From Sphingomonas kaistensis (lineage in GTDB: Bacteria; Pseudomonadota; Alphaproteobacteria; Sphingomonadales; Sphingomonadaceae): a stretch of DNA of 64,000 nucleotides. The stretch spans positions 751,001-815,000 of the forward strand of contig NZ_JAATJC010000001.1 of the NCBI RefSeq assembly GCF_011927725.1, given 5' to 3'. How positions within the stretch are numbered: the first letter of the stretch is position 1; every line of letters starts with the position of its first letter. The notes below the pieces were generated by a model. That model was not told the DNA's origin and made no database searches. It saw nothing but the letters and a program-made list of their open reading frames with translations. Positions 24,271-38,247 of this stretch are shown here, one piece after another. Position numbers and translations under genes: made by a program.

Positions 24271-26898
24271 CTAGGCGGCCGCTGCGCTGGCGGGGCGGTG
24301 GCTGGCGACGGCGAGCAGCCGCGGCCTCGCCCGTGCGACCTCCGCCGCGGACAGTTTCTCGCCGTTGGCGCCGGTCAGGTAGAAGACGTCCACCGCCCGC
24401 TCGCCATAGGTCGCGATATGGGCCGAATGGATGGTCAGGCTGCCTTCGAAGATGGCGCCAGCCAGCGCGGCGAGCAGGCCAGGGCGGTCGGCCGCCTGGA
24501 CCTCGACCACGGTGAAGCGTCGCGACGCGCCTTCCGCGATGGTGACCGACGGGGCGATCTCGAACACGGGCGAGGGCCCTTCGTCCGGAAGGGCGGGCAA
24601 GGGCCCGTCGCCAAGCGCCGCCTCGATCGCCCGGGCCAGGCGTTGCCGCCGGCGGCGGTCGGGATAGGGTCTGCCCTGCCGGTCGTGCACCAGCAGGTTG
24701 TCGAGCGCCATGCCATCGCGGGTGGTGTGGATCCGGGCGTCGACGATCCCGGCCCCCGCTCCCGCCAGCGCGGCCGAGATGCGGAAGAACAGGCCCGGCC
24801 TGTCGGGCGCATAGACGGTGACCCGAGTCGCGCCCTCCGGACCCGCTTCGATCCTGACCGACGGCTCGGCCGTGCCGGCCACGGCGTCCGACCGCGCCAT
24901 CTGCCGGGCGTTGTCAAGGATCCAGTCGGGCGGCTCGGCGATCCAGTAGCTGTCGGGCAGCCGCCGCGCATGGGCCTGGGCCAGCCCCTCCTCCCACCCG
25001 AGCGCGCGGGCGAGTTGCTGGCGGCGCATCTCGATCTCTTCGGTCCGGCCCCTTTGCTTGTAGCCGAGCCGCAGCCGTTCCTCGGCGAATTCGTACAGGG
25101 TCCGGATCAGCTTGCGCTTCCACTCGGTCCAGATGCCCGGGCCGACGGCGCGGATGTCGACTACCGTCAGGATCAAGAGCAAGCGCAGGCGTTCGGGACT
25201 TTGCACCGTGGCGACTAGGTCGTCGATCGTCTTGGGATCGGCAGGATCGCGCTTGAAGGCGGTGTGGCTGAGCAGCAGGTGATGCCGGACCAGCCATGCC
25301 ACTGTGTCGGTTTCGCCGGGATCGAGGCCGAAGCGCGGGCACAGCTCTCGCGCGACCGCTTCGCCGAGGATCGAATGATCGCCCTTGCGGCCCTTGGCTA
25401 TGTCGTGGAGCAGCACCGCGACGTAGAGCACCCTGCGCGAGCCGATCTGGCGGAACAGTGCGGTGGCCAGCGGATGGTCCTCGGCCAGCTCTCCGCGCTC
25501 CACCGCCGCAAGCAGCCCGACCGCGCGGATGGTGTGCTCGTCGACAGTGTAATGGTGGTACATGTCGAACTGCATCTGCGCGACGACGCGGCGGAAGTCG
25601 GGGACGAAGCGGCCGAACACATTGGCCTCGTTCATCCACCGCAGCACCAGTTCGGGCTGGTCGCGTGCGGTCAGCACCTCGAGGAACAGGGCGTTGGCCT
25701 CGGGATCGTCGCGGACCTGCTCGACCAGCCGCGCATCGCGGGTCGCGGCACGCATCGCGCTGGGGTGGATCTCGAGCTTTTCGCGGGCGGCAATGGCGAA
25801 CAGCGAGAGCAATCGCCGCGGGTCTTCGCGCAGGAACCCGTCGTCGGGCAACGCCAGCCGGCCGCGGCTGATGACGAAGCCGGCCAGCCGGCGCGGACGG
25901 CGCAGGAAGGTCGGCAGCGCGAACCGCCGCCCCTTGGCGCCGAGCTGCTCGTCGAGCTGCGCGAGGAACTGGCCGGTCAGGTCGCCGACGCTGCGGGCCT
26001 GCAGGAAGTACATGTGCATGAAGCGTTCGACCGAGCTCTTGCCCGGGCGGTCGGCATAATGAAGCGCGCTTGCCAGTTCGCGCTGGTGGGTGAAGCTCAT
26101 CCGCTCCTCGGCCCGGCCGGCAAGGCAGTGGAGGAGGACGCGCACCGACCAGAAGAAGCGCTCGGCCCGATCGAAGCGGGCATATTCGGCATGGGTGAGG
26201 AGGCCGGCATCGACCAGTTCGGCCGGGCTGCTGACGCCGTGCACGTAGCGGCCGACCCACATCAACGTGTGAAGGTCGCGCAGCGCGCCCTTGCCGTTCT
26301 TGACGTTGGGTTCGACCAGGTAGCGGCTGTCGCCGAACTTCTCGTGGCGGGCGTCGCGCTCGGCAAGCTTGGCCGAGACGAATTCGGCCGCAGTGCCGGT
26401 CACGATCTCCTTGCGGAATCGCTGCGTCGCTTCCTCGAACAGGGCGGGGTCGCCGTCGACCAGCCGCGATTCGAGCATGGCGGTGCGCACCGTCATGTCC
26501 TCTCGCGAAAGGTGCAGCAATTCGGGGATGGTGCGGATCGCCTGGCCGACCTTCAACTGGGCGTCCCACAAGGCGTAGAGCGTCGCCTCGATCACCTGCT
26601 CGCACCAGGGCGCGCGCGGGTGGGGGGTCAGGAACATCAGGTCGATGTCGCTGTACGGCGCCATCTCGCCGCGGCCATAGCCGCCCAGCGCGACCAGGCT
26701 GACCCGTTCGCCCGACGACGGGTTGGGGTTGGGATAAGCAGCCCGGGCAGCGGCAAAGGCGCGGCGGACCAGGCTGTCGGTGAAACCGGAGACGAAGGCG
26801 GCATGCTCGCGCCCGCAGGTCGGCTCGGCAAACGCTCGCTCGGCAAGCTCGGCGCGATGGGCGGCGAGGAGTTCGATCAAGGTCTGCGGCTCGGCCAT
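24271..26898 (-). CDS. glnD: [Protein-PII] uridylyltransferase/uridylyl-removing enzyme
   Basis: 875 residues from the ATG at 26898; the open frame continues upstream, but that part is antisense to the hydroxylase gene. GlnD senses glutamine and uridylylates or deuridylylates PII proteins, the top of nitrogen control. Domains: nucleotidyltransferase with 'GGYGRGEMAPYSDIDLMFL' (catalytic aspartates), PII-UTase helical domain, HD domain with 'LLHDIAKGRKGDHS', and two C-terminal ACT domains ('YAPDRPGLFFRISAALAG', 'QAADRPGLLAALAGAIF'). All expected domains are present. It is divergently arranged with the beta-hydroxylase-like gene, with an 84-bp intergenic space. Confidence 0.95.
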   Translation of the reverse strand: MAEPQTLIELLAAHRAELAERAFAEPTCGREHAAFVSGFTDSLVRRAFAAARAAYPNPNPSSGERVSLVALGGYGRGEMAPYSDIDLMFLTPHPRAPWCEQVIEATLYALWDAQLKVGQAIRTIPELLHLSREDMTVRTAMLESRLVDGDPALFEEATQRFRKEIVTGTAAEFVSAKLAERDARHEKFGDSRYLVEPNVKNGKGALRDLHTLMWVGRYVHGVSSPAELVDAGLLTHAEYARFDRAERFFWSVRVLLHCLAGRAEERMSFTHQRELASALHYADRPGKSSVERFMHMYFLQARSVGDLTGQFLAQLDEQLGAKGRRFALPTFLRRPRRLAGFVISRGRLALPDDGFLREDPRRLLSLFAIAAREKLEIHPSAMRAATRDARLVEQVRDDPEANALFLEVLTARDQPELVLRWMNEANVFGRFVPDFRRVVAQMQFDMYHHYTVDEHTIRAVGLLAAVERGELAEDHPLATALFRQIGSRRVLYVAVLLHDIAKGRKGDHSILGEAVARELCPRFGLDPGETDTVAWLVRHHLLLSHTAFKRDPADPKTIDDLVATVQSPERLRLLLILTVVDIRAVGPGIWTEWKRKLIRTLYEFAEERLRLGYKQRGRTEEIEMRRQQLARALGWEEGLAQAHARRLPDSYWIAEPPDWILDNARQMARSDAVAGTAEPSVRIEAGPEGATRVTVYAPDRPGLFFRISAALAGAGAGIVDARIHTTRDGMALDNLLVHDRQGRPYPDRRRRQRLARAIEAALGDGPLPALPDEGPSPVFEIAPSVTIAEGASRRFTVVEVQAADRPGLLAALAGAIFEGSLTIHSAHIATYGERAVDVFYLTGANGEKLSAAEVARARPRLLAVASHRPASAAAA

Positions 26899-26982
26899 TG
26901 CCCTTGTTGTAGCCAACTGCGCCTTGAACCGCGAGCCGCCGCTGCTAGCCTCTCCCTCGACCCGCGCGAGGAGGAGAATGGC

Positions 26983-28119
26983 GTGTACGACTGGCCGGCC
27001 GTTCTCACCTCGGCGCTCGAACGCCTGCGCCGCAACGATCCCGGCCTGCTCGCCTTTCTCGAGGGTCAGGCAGTCCGGTCCGACGCACCGCCGCCGTTGT
27101 GGCTGTTGCTGGCCGAAGCGCGGCGGGTCGCGGGCGACGACCCCGGGTGCGAAGCCGCGCTGGACCAGGCGCTGGAGCGTGACGGGCGGTTCGTCCAGGC
27201 GCTGCTTGCCAAGGGCGAGATGGTGGCACAGCGGGGCGACGATCGCGGGGCGGTCAGCTTCCTGTCGCTGGCGTTGTCGCAGGCTCCTGCCAACCCGCCC
27301 CCCGCGCTGGCCGAGCGCCTGGTGCGCGCACGCGCGCTGATCGCGTCCTCGCAAAGCCGGTTCGTCGACCATTTGGAAAGCGAGCTTCGCAACGCCGGCC
27401 TTGGCGACCGGCGGCCCGAGCGCTTCACCGAAGCGATCGCCATCCTCAAGGGCGAGGCGCCGGTCCACGTACAGCAGCCGACCAGTTTCTATTATCCCGG
27501 ACTGCCGCAGATCGCCTTCCACGATCCCGCCGCCCACCCCTGGATCGCCGAACTGGAGGCGGCCGCGCCGGCCATGCGGGACGAGGTCGAGGCCCTGCTC
27601 GGCGACGAGACCTTCGCGCCCTACGTGCAAGGCGACGCGTCACGCGCCAACCGCGGGCACGCACTGCTCAACGATCCGCGGTGGAGCGCCCTTTACCTGT
27701 GGAAGGACGGGGCGGTGGTCGCGGACAATGCGTCGCGCTGCCCGGCGACCATGAAGGCGCTGGAGGCCGCGCCCCTGCCGATGATCCCCGGCCGGGCCCC
27801 CAACATCCTGTTCTCGCAGCTTCGGCCAAGGACCCATATCCCACCGCACTGGGGAATGCTGAACACCCGGCTGATCTGCCACATCCCGCTGATCGTGCCC
27901 GACGGCTGCCGCCTGCGGGTCGGCAATCACCAGCGCCGGGTCGAGTTCGGCAAGGCGATCCTGTTCGACGATTCGATCGAGCATGAGGCGTTCAACGACA
28001 GCGACGAGACCCGGGTCATCCTCCTGCTGGAGGTGTGGAACCCGGCGCTCGACCAGGCCGAACGTGCGGCGCTGACCGCCATGTTCGGCGGCATCGGCCT
28101 TTACGGCAGCGGTGGCTGA
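26983..28119 (+). CDS. Aspartyl/asparaginyl beta-hydroxylase family protein
   Basis: 378 residues from a GTG at 26983 with GAGGAGGAG a few bases upstream. The open frame extends 1.7 kb further 5', but that part is antisense to glnD. The N-terminal half (about 1-150) is helical with TPR-like pairs ('[20 protein letters not shown]'). The C-terminal half is the 2-oxoglutarate/Fe(II) hydroxylase domain: H285 and H289 in '[11 protein letters not shown]', H300 in 'ICHIPLIVP' and H334 in '[11 protein letters not shown]'. H300 and H334 are the expected iron ligands. The TPR-plus-AspH layout resembles mammalian AspH, which hydroxylates Asp/Asn in EGF-like domains; the bacterial substrate is unknown. 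It overlaps mutS tail to tail by 19 bases. Confidence 0.85.
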   Translation: MYDWPAVLTSALERLRRNDPGLLAFLEGQAVRSDAPPPLWLLLAEARRVAGDDPGCEAALDQALERDGRFVQALLAKGEMVAQRGDDRGAVSFLSLALSQAPANPPPALAERLVRARALIASSQSRFVDHLESELRNAGLGDRRPERFTEAIAILKGEAPVHVQQPTSFYYPGLPQIAFHDPAAHPWIAELEAAAPAMRDEVEALLGDETFAPYVQGDASRANRGHALLNDPRWSALYLWKDGAVVADNASRCPATMKALEAAPLPMIPGRAPNILFSQLRPRTHIPPHWGMLNTRLICHIPLIVPDGCRLRVGNHQRRVEFGKAILFDDSIEHEAFNDSDETRVILLLEVWNPALDQAERAALTAMFGGIGLYGSGG

Positions 28120-30692
28120 GACAGCGCCTTCAGGCGGTACAGGGCTTCCAGCGCTTCGCGCGGGGTGAGGGCATCGGGATCAATGTCTCCGAGCGCGTCG
28201 GCCAGTGGGTCGGCGGGGGCCTCGGGAGTGGTTGCGGTCGCCGCGAACAACGGGAGGTCATCGAGGCCCGCGGCAATCCCGCCAGTCGCGTCTCGGCCCG
28301 CTTCGAGCTTCGCAAGCACCGATTTCGCGCGCGACACCACCGCTGGCGGAAGGCCCGCGAGCCGGGCCACGGCAATGCCGTAGCTGCGATCCGCAGCGCC
28401 TTCGGCCACTTCGTGCAGCAGGACGAGATCGCCTTTCCATTCGCGCGCGCGGACGTTGTGCAGCGACAGGCAGGGGAGGCGCCCGGCAAGCCGGGTCAGC
28501 TCATGATAATGGGTCGCGAACAGTGTCCGCGAGCGCGCCTCGTCATGCATCGCCTCGACCACCGCCCAGGCGATGGCGAGCCCGTCATAGGTGGAGGTGC
28601 CGCGCCCGATCTCGTCGAGGATGACGAGGCTGCGCGAAGTCGCCTGGGCGAGGATGGCGGCGGTTTCGACCATCTCGACCATGAAGGTCGAACGGCCACG
28701 GGCGAGATTGTCGGACGCGCCGACGCGGCTGAACAGGCGGTCGACCAGGCCGACCCTGGCGCGGGCGGCGGGGACGAAGCTGCCGGCCTGCGCCAGCAGC
28801 GCGATCAGCGCTACCTGGCGGAGGAAGGTCGACTTGCCGCCCATGTTGGGGCCGGTGATCAGCCACAGGCGGTCGCTTGCCCCGAGGCAGCAATCGTTGG
28901 CGACGAACCGCTCGCCGCCCCGCGCAAGCGCGCGTTCGACCACCGGGTGGCGGCCGCCCTCGATCTCCAGGCAGGGCGTGTCGTCGAGCGCTGGGCGGAC
29001 CCAGCCGCCTTCGCCGGCCCGTTCGGCAAGCGCCGCGGCGACGTCGATCCGGGCCAGCGCATCGGCGGTCGCGCTGATCGGCGCGGCCTCGGCGACGGCT
29101 GAGGCGGTGAGGCGGGCGAGATGCGTCTGTTCGAGCGTCAGGGCATGGCCGCCGGCTTCGAGCACGCGGCTCGCTTCCTCGTGCAGCGCCGGGCTGTTGA
29201 AGCGCACCGCGCCGGCCATGGTCTGGCGGTGGGTGAAGCCGCTGTCGGGCGCGAGCAGCCTGTCGGCGTAGCGGGCGGGTACCTCGACATGATAGCCGAG
29301 CACGGCGTTGTGGCGGATCTTGAGCGCCGACACGCCAGTCGCGTCGCGGTAGCGACTTTCGAGCTCGGCGATCGCGCGGCGGCCGTCGCTGGAGGCGGAG
29401 CGGAGCGCGTCGAGTTCGGGATCATAGGCCTCGGCGATGAAGCCGCCCTTGGCTGCGTCGAGCGGCGGACTGGCGATCAGCGCCCGTCCCAGTTCCGCGG
29501 TCAGCGCCTGGTGTCCGCCCAGAAGCGGCAACAGGCCATCGAGCAGGCGCGGGCGAAGCGCCTGCGCAGCGAGGGTGGCGGCAAGATCCGACGCGCCGGT
29601 CAGCCCGTCGCGCAAGGCCGCCAGGTCGCGCGGTCCGCCGCGTCCTGCGACCAGCCGCCCGAGCGCTCGGCCGAGGTCGGGCAGGCTGCGCAGGGCGCTG
29701 CGCAGGCGGTCACGGCGGATCGGTTCCTCGGTGAACCAGGCGACGAGGTCGAGCCGGTCCTCGATTGCGGCCCTGTCGGTCAGCGGGGCCGCGAGGTCGG
29801 ATCCGAGCAGGCGGCGCCCGGCGGCGGTGACGCAGCGGTCGATCTCGCCCAGCAAGGATCCAGCAAGGGCGCCTTCGGCGGTGCGGCAGATTTCGAGGCT
29901 TGCGCGGGTCGCGGCATCGATTGCCATGTGGGCGGAGCGCTGCACCCGTCGCGGAAGGCCGAGGAACGCCGTCGCCTCGCGCTGGGTGGCGTCGAGATAG
30001 GCAAGCAGCCCGCCGGCCGCGGCCAGTTCGGCGCGTCCGGGCCCGCCGAGGCCGTCGAGATCGGCAAGCCCGAACCGCCGCTTGAGCGCGCGTTCGCCGG
30101 CGATGCTGTCGAACCCGTCGTGGTTCCAGCGCGCCTCGATCCCGGGCAGCGGGTCGGCCCCGATCACCTCGGCAGGCCCAAGCCGCGCAAGCTCCGCCGC
30201 AAGCTCGTGACCGCTGCAGGCGACCAGTTCGAATCGCCCGGTCGAGATGTCGCAGGCCGCGATCGCGCATTCCTCGCCGACCCGCCCGACGGCAGCCAGC
30301 CAGTTGGCCGACCCGCTGTCGAGCAGGGTGTCCTCGGTCAGCGTGCCCGGCGTCACCAAGCGGACGATGGCGCGCTCGACCAGCGCCTTGGAGCCGCGCG
30401 CCTTGCGGGCCTCGGCCGGGCTTTCGATCTGTTCGGCGATGGCGACGCGGTGGCCGGCGCGGATCAGCCGCGCGAGGTAGCTTTCGGCGGCGTGGATAGG
30501 CACGCCGCACATCGGCACCCCGTCGCCGCGCTTGGTCAGCGCGATATCGAGGCAGGCAGCGGCAACCTTGGCGTCCTCGAAGAACAATTCGAAGAAATCG
30601 CCCATGCGATAGAACAGCAAGGCGTCACCGGCCTCGGCCTTGAGGCGGTGATATTGCTGCATCATCGGGGTGTCGGCATCGGCCCGGGCCAT
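28101..30692 (-). CDS. mutS: DNA mismatch repair protein MutS
   Basis: 863 residues, the usual length. The N-terminal mismatch-reading domain shows '[15 protein letters not shown]' with the Phe-x-Glu motif, followed by connector, core and clamp domains. The ATPase has Walker [10 protein letters not shown] (Lys620), '[19 protein letters not shown]' and '[12 protein letters not shown]'. MutS recognises mismatches and recruits MutL. It is divergent from maeB with 52 bp between and overlaps the hydroxylase gene by 19 bases at its 3' end. No mutL nearby. Confidence 0.97.
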   Translation of the reverse strand: MARADADTPMMQQYHRLKAEAGDALLFYRMGDFFELFFEDAKVAAACLDIALTKRGDGVPMCGVPIHAAESYLARLIRAGHRVAIAEQIESPAEARKARGSKALVERAIVRLVTPGTLTEDTLLDSGSANWLAAVGRVGEECAIAACDISTGRFELVACSGHELAAELARLGPAEVIGADPLPGIEARWNHDGFDSIAGERALKRRFGLADLDGLGGPGRAELAAAGGLLAYLDATQREATAFLGLPRRVQRSAHMAIDAATRASLEICRTAEGALAGSLLGEIDRCVTAAGRRLLGSDLAAPLTDRAAIEDRLDLVAWFTEEPIRRDRLRSALRSLPDLGRALGRLVAGRGGPRDLAALRDGLTGASDLAATLAAQALRPRLLDGLLPLLGGHQALTAELGRALIASPPLDAAKGGFIAEAYDPELDALRSASSDGRRAIAELESRYRDATGVSALKIRHNAVLGYHVEVPARYADRLLAPDSGFTHRQTMAGAVRFNSPALHEEASRVLEAGGHALTLEQTHLARLTASAVAEAAPISATADALARIDVAAALAERAGEGGWVRPALDDTPCLEIEGGRHPVVERALARGGERFVANDCCLGASDRLWLITGPNMGGKSTFLRQVALIALLAQAGSFVPAARARVGLVDRLFSRVGASDNLARGRSTFMVEMVETAAILAQATSRSLVILDEIGRGTSTYDGLAIAWAVVEAMHDEARSRTLFATHYHELTRLAGRLPCLSLHNVRAREWKGDLVLLHEVAEGAADRSYGIAVARLAGLPPAVVSRAKSVLAKLEAGRDATGGIAAGLDDLPLFAATATTPEAPADPLADALGDIDPDALTPREALEALYRLKALSQPPLP

Positions 30693-30744
30693 GGGGCCGG
30701 GTTAGCGGCTCGCAAAGACGGAGGCGAGGGGCTAAAGGCTCCCC

Positions 30745-35108
<4,364 letters not shown>

Positions 35109-35135
35109 CTGACCTATGTGGGCCGGGCGAGTGTC

Positions 35136-35174
35136 CTGTTGCAAGTGCGAAGTGCTGCGACTTTGGTGCAACAG
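35136..35174. promoter_or_regulatory. 8-bp inverted repeat between spoT and the HxlR-type gene
   Basis: CTGTTGCA (35136-35143) and TGCAACAG (35167-35174) are perfect inverse copies separated by 23 bases, in the shared upstream region of the two divergent genes. HxlR-family regulators bind inverted repeats in such positions, so this is a candidate operator. Confidence 0.4.
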
Positions 35175-35256
35175 GGGCGCGGTAGAGTTCCCCGATGCTA
35201 GTTACATCGCTGATTTTATGCTTTTCTTGCCTCGGCTCAACCAGTGGGGAAGTCGA

Positions 35257-35775
35257 GTGACGGCGCGTGATGCTGACCTGGTTGCCGCATTTCAGGCGTC
35301 TTCGGACGCCTGCCCGATCCCCGAGGCGGTGGCGATCATCGGCGAGCGATGGACCTGCCTGATCATCCGCGCGTCGCTGCTGGGGCTTTGTCATTTCGAG
35401 GAATTCCAGGCCTGCCTCGGCATTGCCCGCAATATCCTGTCCGACCGCCTCGGCCGGCTGGTCGCCGCGGGCATCCTCGCGCGGACGCCGGACCCTGCCG
35501 ATGGACGACGCGTGATCTATGCGCTGACCGAGCGCGGCGCGGCGCTGGTTCCGGTGTTCGTGGCGATGCGCCAGTGGGCGCTTGACGCGGGTCTCGGCAA
35601 GCCGGGGCTGCCGACCCTTGCCGACCGCCGGCATCGCCAGCCGGTCGAGGGCGTCGCCATCGTGGCGCACGACGGCCGCTCGCTGGCGATCGACGATCTG
35701 ATGTGGCTTGGGCCGGACGGCGAAGAGCTGGTGACGCCGGGGGCGTCGCGCGACAGCCGGGCAGTCGCAGCCTAG
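35257..35775 (+). CDS. HxlR family winged-helix transcriptional regulator
   Basis: 172 residues from a GTG at 35257 with GGGGA 6 bases upstream. An ATG at 35218 is possible, and the ATG at 35116 lies too close to the spoT start to be likely. The HxlR core spans about residues 12-100: 'CPIPEAVAIIGERWTCLIIRASLLG', 'FEEFQACLGIARNILSDRLGRLVAAGIL', 'DPADGRRVIYALTERG'. Cys at the start of the domain is typical and in some members senses aldehydes or redox. The C-terminal 60 residues are an extension seen in some proteobacterial members. It probably controls its own promoter; other targets are unknown. Confidence 0.85.
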   Translation: MTARDADLVAAFQASSDACPIPEAVAIIGERWTCLIIRASLLGLCHFEEFQACLGIARNILSDRLGRLVAAGILARTPDPADGRRVIYALTERGAALVPVFVAMRQWALDAGLGKPGLPTLADRRHRQPVEGVAIVAHDGRSLAIDDLMWLGPDGEELVTPGASRDSRAVAA

Positions 35776-35792
35776 GCGCGCAGTCCGGAAGG

Positions 35793-35820
35793 CCACTCCC
35801 CGACGCCTGGCGGGGAGTGG
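35793..35820. terminator. Hairpin terminator between hxlR-type gene and rpoZ
   Basis: CCACTCCCCG (35793-35802) pairs perfectly with CGGGGAGTGG (35811-35820) around 8 bases. It is 17 bp after the HxlR-type stop and 9 bp before the rpoZ stop, so it can serve both convergent genes. Confidence 0.7.
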
Positions 35821-35829
35821 ATCACCTGC

Positions 35830-36171
35830 TTATTCGTAATCGCCGCCCGACGGGGTCGGACGCGGCGGCGCAGCGGCGGTGAGGCGGAGCGCTTCGGCCG
35901 ATTCGCTGAGCGAGGCCAGCTCGTCGGTGGCATCCTCCTCGTCGATCTGGACGCGCTGCAGGCTGGAGATCAGCGACTCGTTCAGCTCCTTGGGGCGAAC
36001 GGTTTCCTCGGCGATCTCGCGCAGGGCGACGACCGGGTTCTTGTCGCGATCGCGGTCGATGGTGAGGTCGGCGCCGCCCGAGATCTGCCGCGCGCGCTGG
36101 GCGGCAAGCAGGACGAGATCAAAGCGGTTCGAAACCTTGTCGACGCAATCTTCGACGGTGACGCGTGCCAT
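35830..36171 (-). CDS. rpoZ: RNA polymerase omega subunit
   Basis: 113 residues. It begins '[29 protein letters not shown]', the conserved omega N-terminus that binds the beta-prime subunit, followed by '[16 protein letters not shown]'. The C-terminal acidic and proline-rich tail is variable in the family. Omega helps assemble RNA polymerase and in many bacteria contributes to the ppGpp site, which fits the nearby (p)ppGpp synthetase gene. Confidence 0.96.
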   Translation of the reverse strand: MARVTVEDCVDKVSNRFDLVLLAAQRARQISGGADLTIDRDRDKNPVVALREIAEETVRPKELNESLISSLQRVQIDEEDATDELASLSESAEALRLTAAAPPRPTPSGGDYE

Positions 36172-36217
36172 CAGGCGTGGCCTTCCATTAGGAGCAAAGC
36201 TGAAAAGAGAGGGTCGT

Positions 36218-36247
36218 GCACCTAGGTGCTGACCGCTTTCGAGTCAA
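36218..36247 (-). promoter_or_regulatory. Candidate rpoZ promoter with embedded 12-bp palindrome
   Basis: On the minus strand TTGACT (36247-36242) and TAGGTG (36224-36219) are 17 bases apart, about 48 bp before the rpoZ start. The -10 lies in a perfect palindrome, GCACCTAGGTGC (36218-36229). The -35 is good and the -10 is weak. The palindrome may be a regulator site. Confidence 0.4.
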
Positions 36248-36326
36248 GGAAAGCAGCCAGCCGGCGCATGGCGCATGATGGCATCGACATGCTTGCGCTG
36301 ACCGCCCGTAGGTTTACCGAGGAGCC

Positions 36327-37502
36327 ATGTCCGACCTCCTCGAGCATCCGGTCGTGACCGCCCCTGCCGTGACGGCCGAGGTGGCGGGAAATCGGCTGAC
36401 GTTGGTCGAAAGCGGAACCGAGCGGCTGAAGCTGCTGCTGCGGCTGATCGACGGGGCGACCCGGTCGGTGCGGCTGCTGTTCTACATGATGGACGCCGAC
36501 GCGGTGGGCGAGGCGGTGCGCGACGCGCTGGTCCGGGCCGCGACACGAGGCTGCGCCGTCACCGTCATCCTTGACGGATTCGGGTCGGACATCCCGTCGG
36601 ACTTCTTCGACCCGCTCAAGCAGGCGGGCGGGTCGAGCTGCCTGTTCAATCCGCGGATCGGGGTCCGCTACCTGCTGCGCAACCACCAGAAGCTGGTGGT
36701 GATCGACGACCGGGAGGCGATCACCGGGGGCGCCAACCTGACGGTCGACTATATGAGCGACCAGTCACCCGACCGCTGGCGCGACCTGTGGCTGCATGTC
36801 GAGGGACCGGCGGTAAGGGCGGCCGCGCGCTATTATGACGCGCTCCACGGCTGGACCGTGCGCACGGGCCCGAAGCTGCGCGAGCTGCGCCGGCTGCTGC
36901 ACCGCCACAGCCAGCGCAAGGGCGCGCTGCAGTGGCAATATACCGGCCCGGTCCGGCGCGGCCATCCGTGGACCTTCGGAGTGGCCCGCGACCTGGCTGC
37001 GGCCAGCAGCCTCGACATGATCGCGGCCTATTTCTCGCCCCCCTTCGCGATGCTGCGCCGGTTGCGCCGGCTGGGCCGGCGCGGACAGGTGCGGATCATC
37101 ACGGCCGCGCGATCCGACAACAATGCCACCATCGGGGCCGCGCGCCACACCTATCGCGGGCTGCTGCGCCACGGCGTCCGGATGTTCGAATATCAGCCCG
37201 AGAAGCTCCACACCAAGCTGCTGGTGATGGACGACGTGGTGCATATCGGGTCGGCCAATTTCGATTTCCGCAGCCTGTATCTCAACCTCGAGATGATGCT
37301 GCGGGTCGAGGATGCCGGCTTCGCCGCGCAGCTTCGCGACTATTTCGAGCGGCAGCTTGCTGAAGCGCAGGAGATCACGCCCGAACTGCACCGGCAGCGG
37401 GCGAACTGGTGGCTCAAGCTCAAGTGGGCGCTGTCGAACTTCCTGGTGACCGCGGTCGATTACACGGTGACGCGGCGCCTGAACTTCGGGCCAGAACGCT
37501 AG
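36327..37502 (+). CDS. Phospholipase D-like/cardiolipin synthase family protein
   Basis: 391 residues. Two HKD motifs are present: H120-x-K122-x4-D127 ('HQKLVVIDDREAITGGANL') and H295-x-K297-x4-D302 ('HTKLLVMDDVVHIGSANFD'). This paired arrangement is that of cardiolipin synthases (ClsA/B type), which join two phosphatidylglycerols at the inner membrane. No N-terminal transmembrane pair is visible, so it is closer to ClsB-like or other PLD enzymes. The downstream convergent gene encodes a methyltransferase of a type that includes phospholipid N-methylases, so a lipid role for both is possible. Confidence 0.85.
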   Translation: MSDLLEHPVVTAPAVTAEVAGNRLTLVESGTERLKLLLRLIDGATRSVRLLFYMMDADAVGEAVRDALVRAATRGCAVTVILDGFGSDIPSDFFDPLKQAGGSSCLFNPRIGVRYLLRNHQKLVVIDDREAITGGANLTVDYMSDQSPDRWRDLWLHVEGPAVRAAARYYDALHGWTVRTGPKLRELRRLLHRHSQRKGALQWQYTGPVRRGHPWTFGVARDLAAASSLDMIAAYFSPPFAMLRRLRRLGRRGQVRIITAARSDNNATIGAARHTYRGLLRHGVRMFEYQPEKLHTKLLVMDDVVHIGSANFDFRSLYLNLEMMLRVEDAGFAAQLRDYFERQLAEAQEITPELHRQRANWWLKLKWALSNFLVTAVDYTVTRRLNFGPER

Positions 37503-37523
37503 GCCGCCCGGCCGCTCGCGCGC

Positions 37524-38153
37524 TCAGGCTTCGTCGCGCCAGGCCCAGAACAGGGTCGCGGGGGGCACGTTGACCCATTCGAAGCCGCGGTCGATGCGGT
37601 CGAACACCGGCGCGATGAAGTCGCGAACCTTGGGGCTGAACTGATAGACCAGGAACGCGCCGCCGGGCCGGATCGCGCGCGCGGTGGCGGCGCCGATCGC
37701 ATCGCCGATGCCGGGCGGAAGGGTCGAGAAAGGCAGGCCCGACAGGATGTAGTCGGCCTGCGGAAGTCCGCGTTCGCTCAGCACCTTTTCGACGTCGGTT
37801 GCGCTTGCGGTCACCGCGATCAGGCGCGGATCGTCGATTGTTTCCTTGAGGAAAGCGGTGAATTCGGGGTTGGTGTCGATGGTCACCAGCCGGGCATCCT
37901 CGGGCAGATGCTCGAGGATCACCCGGGTGAAGGTGCCGACCCCCGGGCCATATTCGACGAACAGCTTGGTCGTCGCCCAATCGACCGGTCCGAGCATCTT
38001 GTCGATCAGCCGGCGGCTCGACGGGATCACCGACCCGACCATCACCGGATTCTTGAAGAAGCCGCGCAGGAAGGCGAGCCGTTCGGATCCACCGCGACCG
38101 CGGCGGGCATGGCGACGCCGTTCCTTGATCGCGCGGGCAGAAGTGGCTTGCAT
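37524..38153 (-). CDS. Class I SAM-dependent methyltransferase, PmtA/KsgA-like
   Basis: 209 residues from the ATG at 38153. An upstream in-frame ATG at 38303 would overlap the MFS gene. A basic N-terminus ('KERRRHARRGRG') precedes the Rossmann-type core. Motif I is VEYGPGVGTF (66-75) and the motif II/III area is 'ARLVTIDTNPEFTAFLKE' and 'ADYILSGLPFSTLP'. The 'SGLPFST' loop and overall length resemble phospholipid N-methyltransferase PmtA and its rRNA-adenine-methylase-like relatives. The basic N-terminus could bind membranes. The substrate is not certain. Confidence 0.75.
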   Translation of the reverse strand: MQATSARAIKERRRHARRGRGGSERLAFLRGFFKNPVMVGSVIPSSRRLIDKMLGPVDWATTKLFVEYGPGVGTFTRVILEHLPEDARLVTIDTNPEFTAFLKETIDDPRLIAVTASATDVEKVLSERGLPQADYILSGLPFSTLPPGIGDAIGAATARAIRPGGAFLVYQFSPKVRDFIAPVFDRIDRGFEWVNVPPATLFWAWRDEA

Positions 38154-38247
38154 GGAGGCTCCGGCTTTAGCGTCGGCAGATGGCCGGCAATGGCTCCAAG
38201 CAAATGCCCGCCGACTTGGCAAGTTCCGCGGGCTCGTTAGGAGCCGG

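Noticed and set aside
25264..26982. 5' part of the long plus-strand open frame before the hydroxylase gene
   Set aside because: It is antisense to glnD and lacks any recognisable domain; the GTG at 26983 has a good ribosome site.
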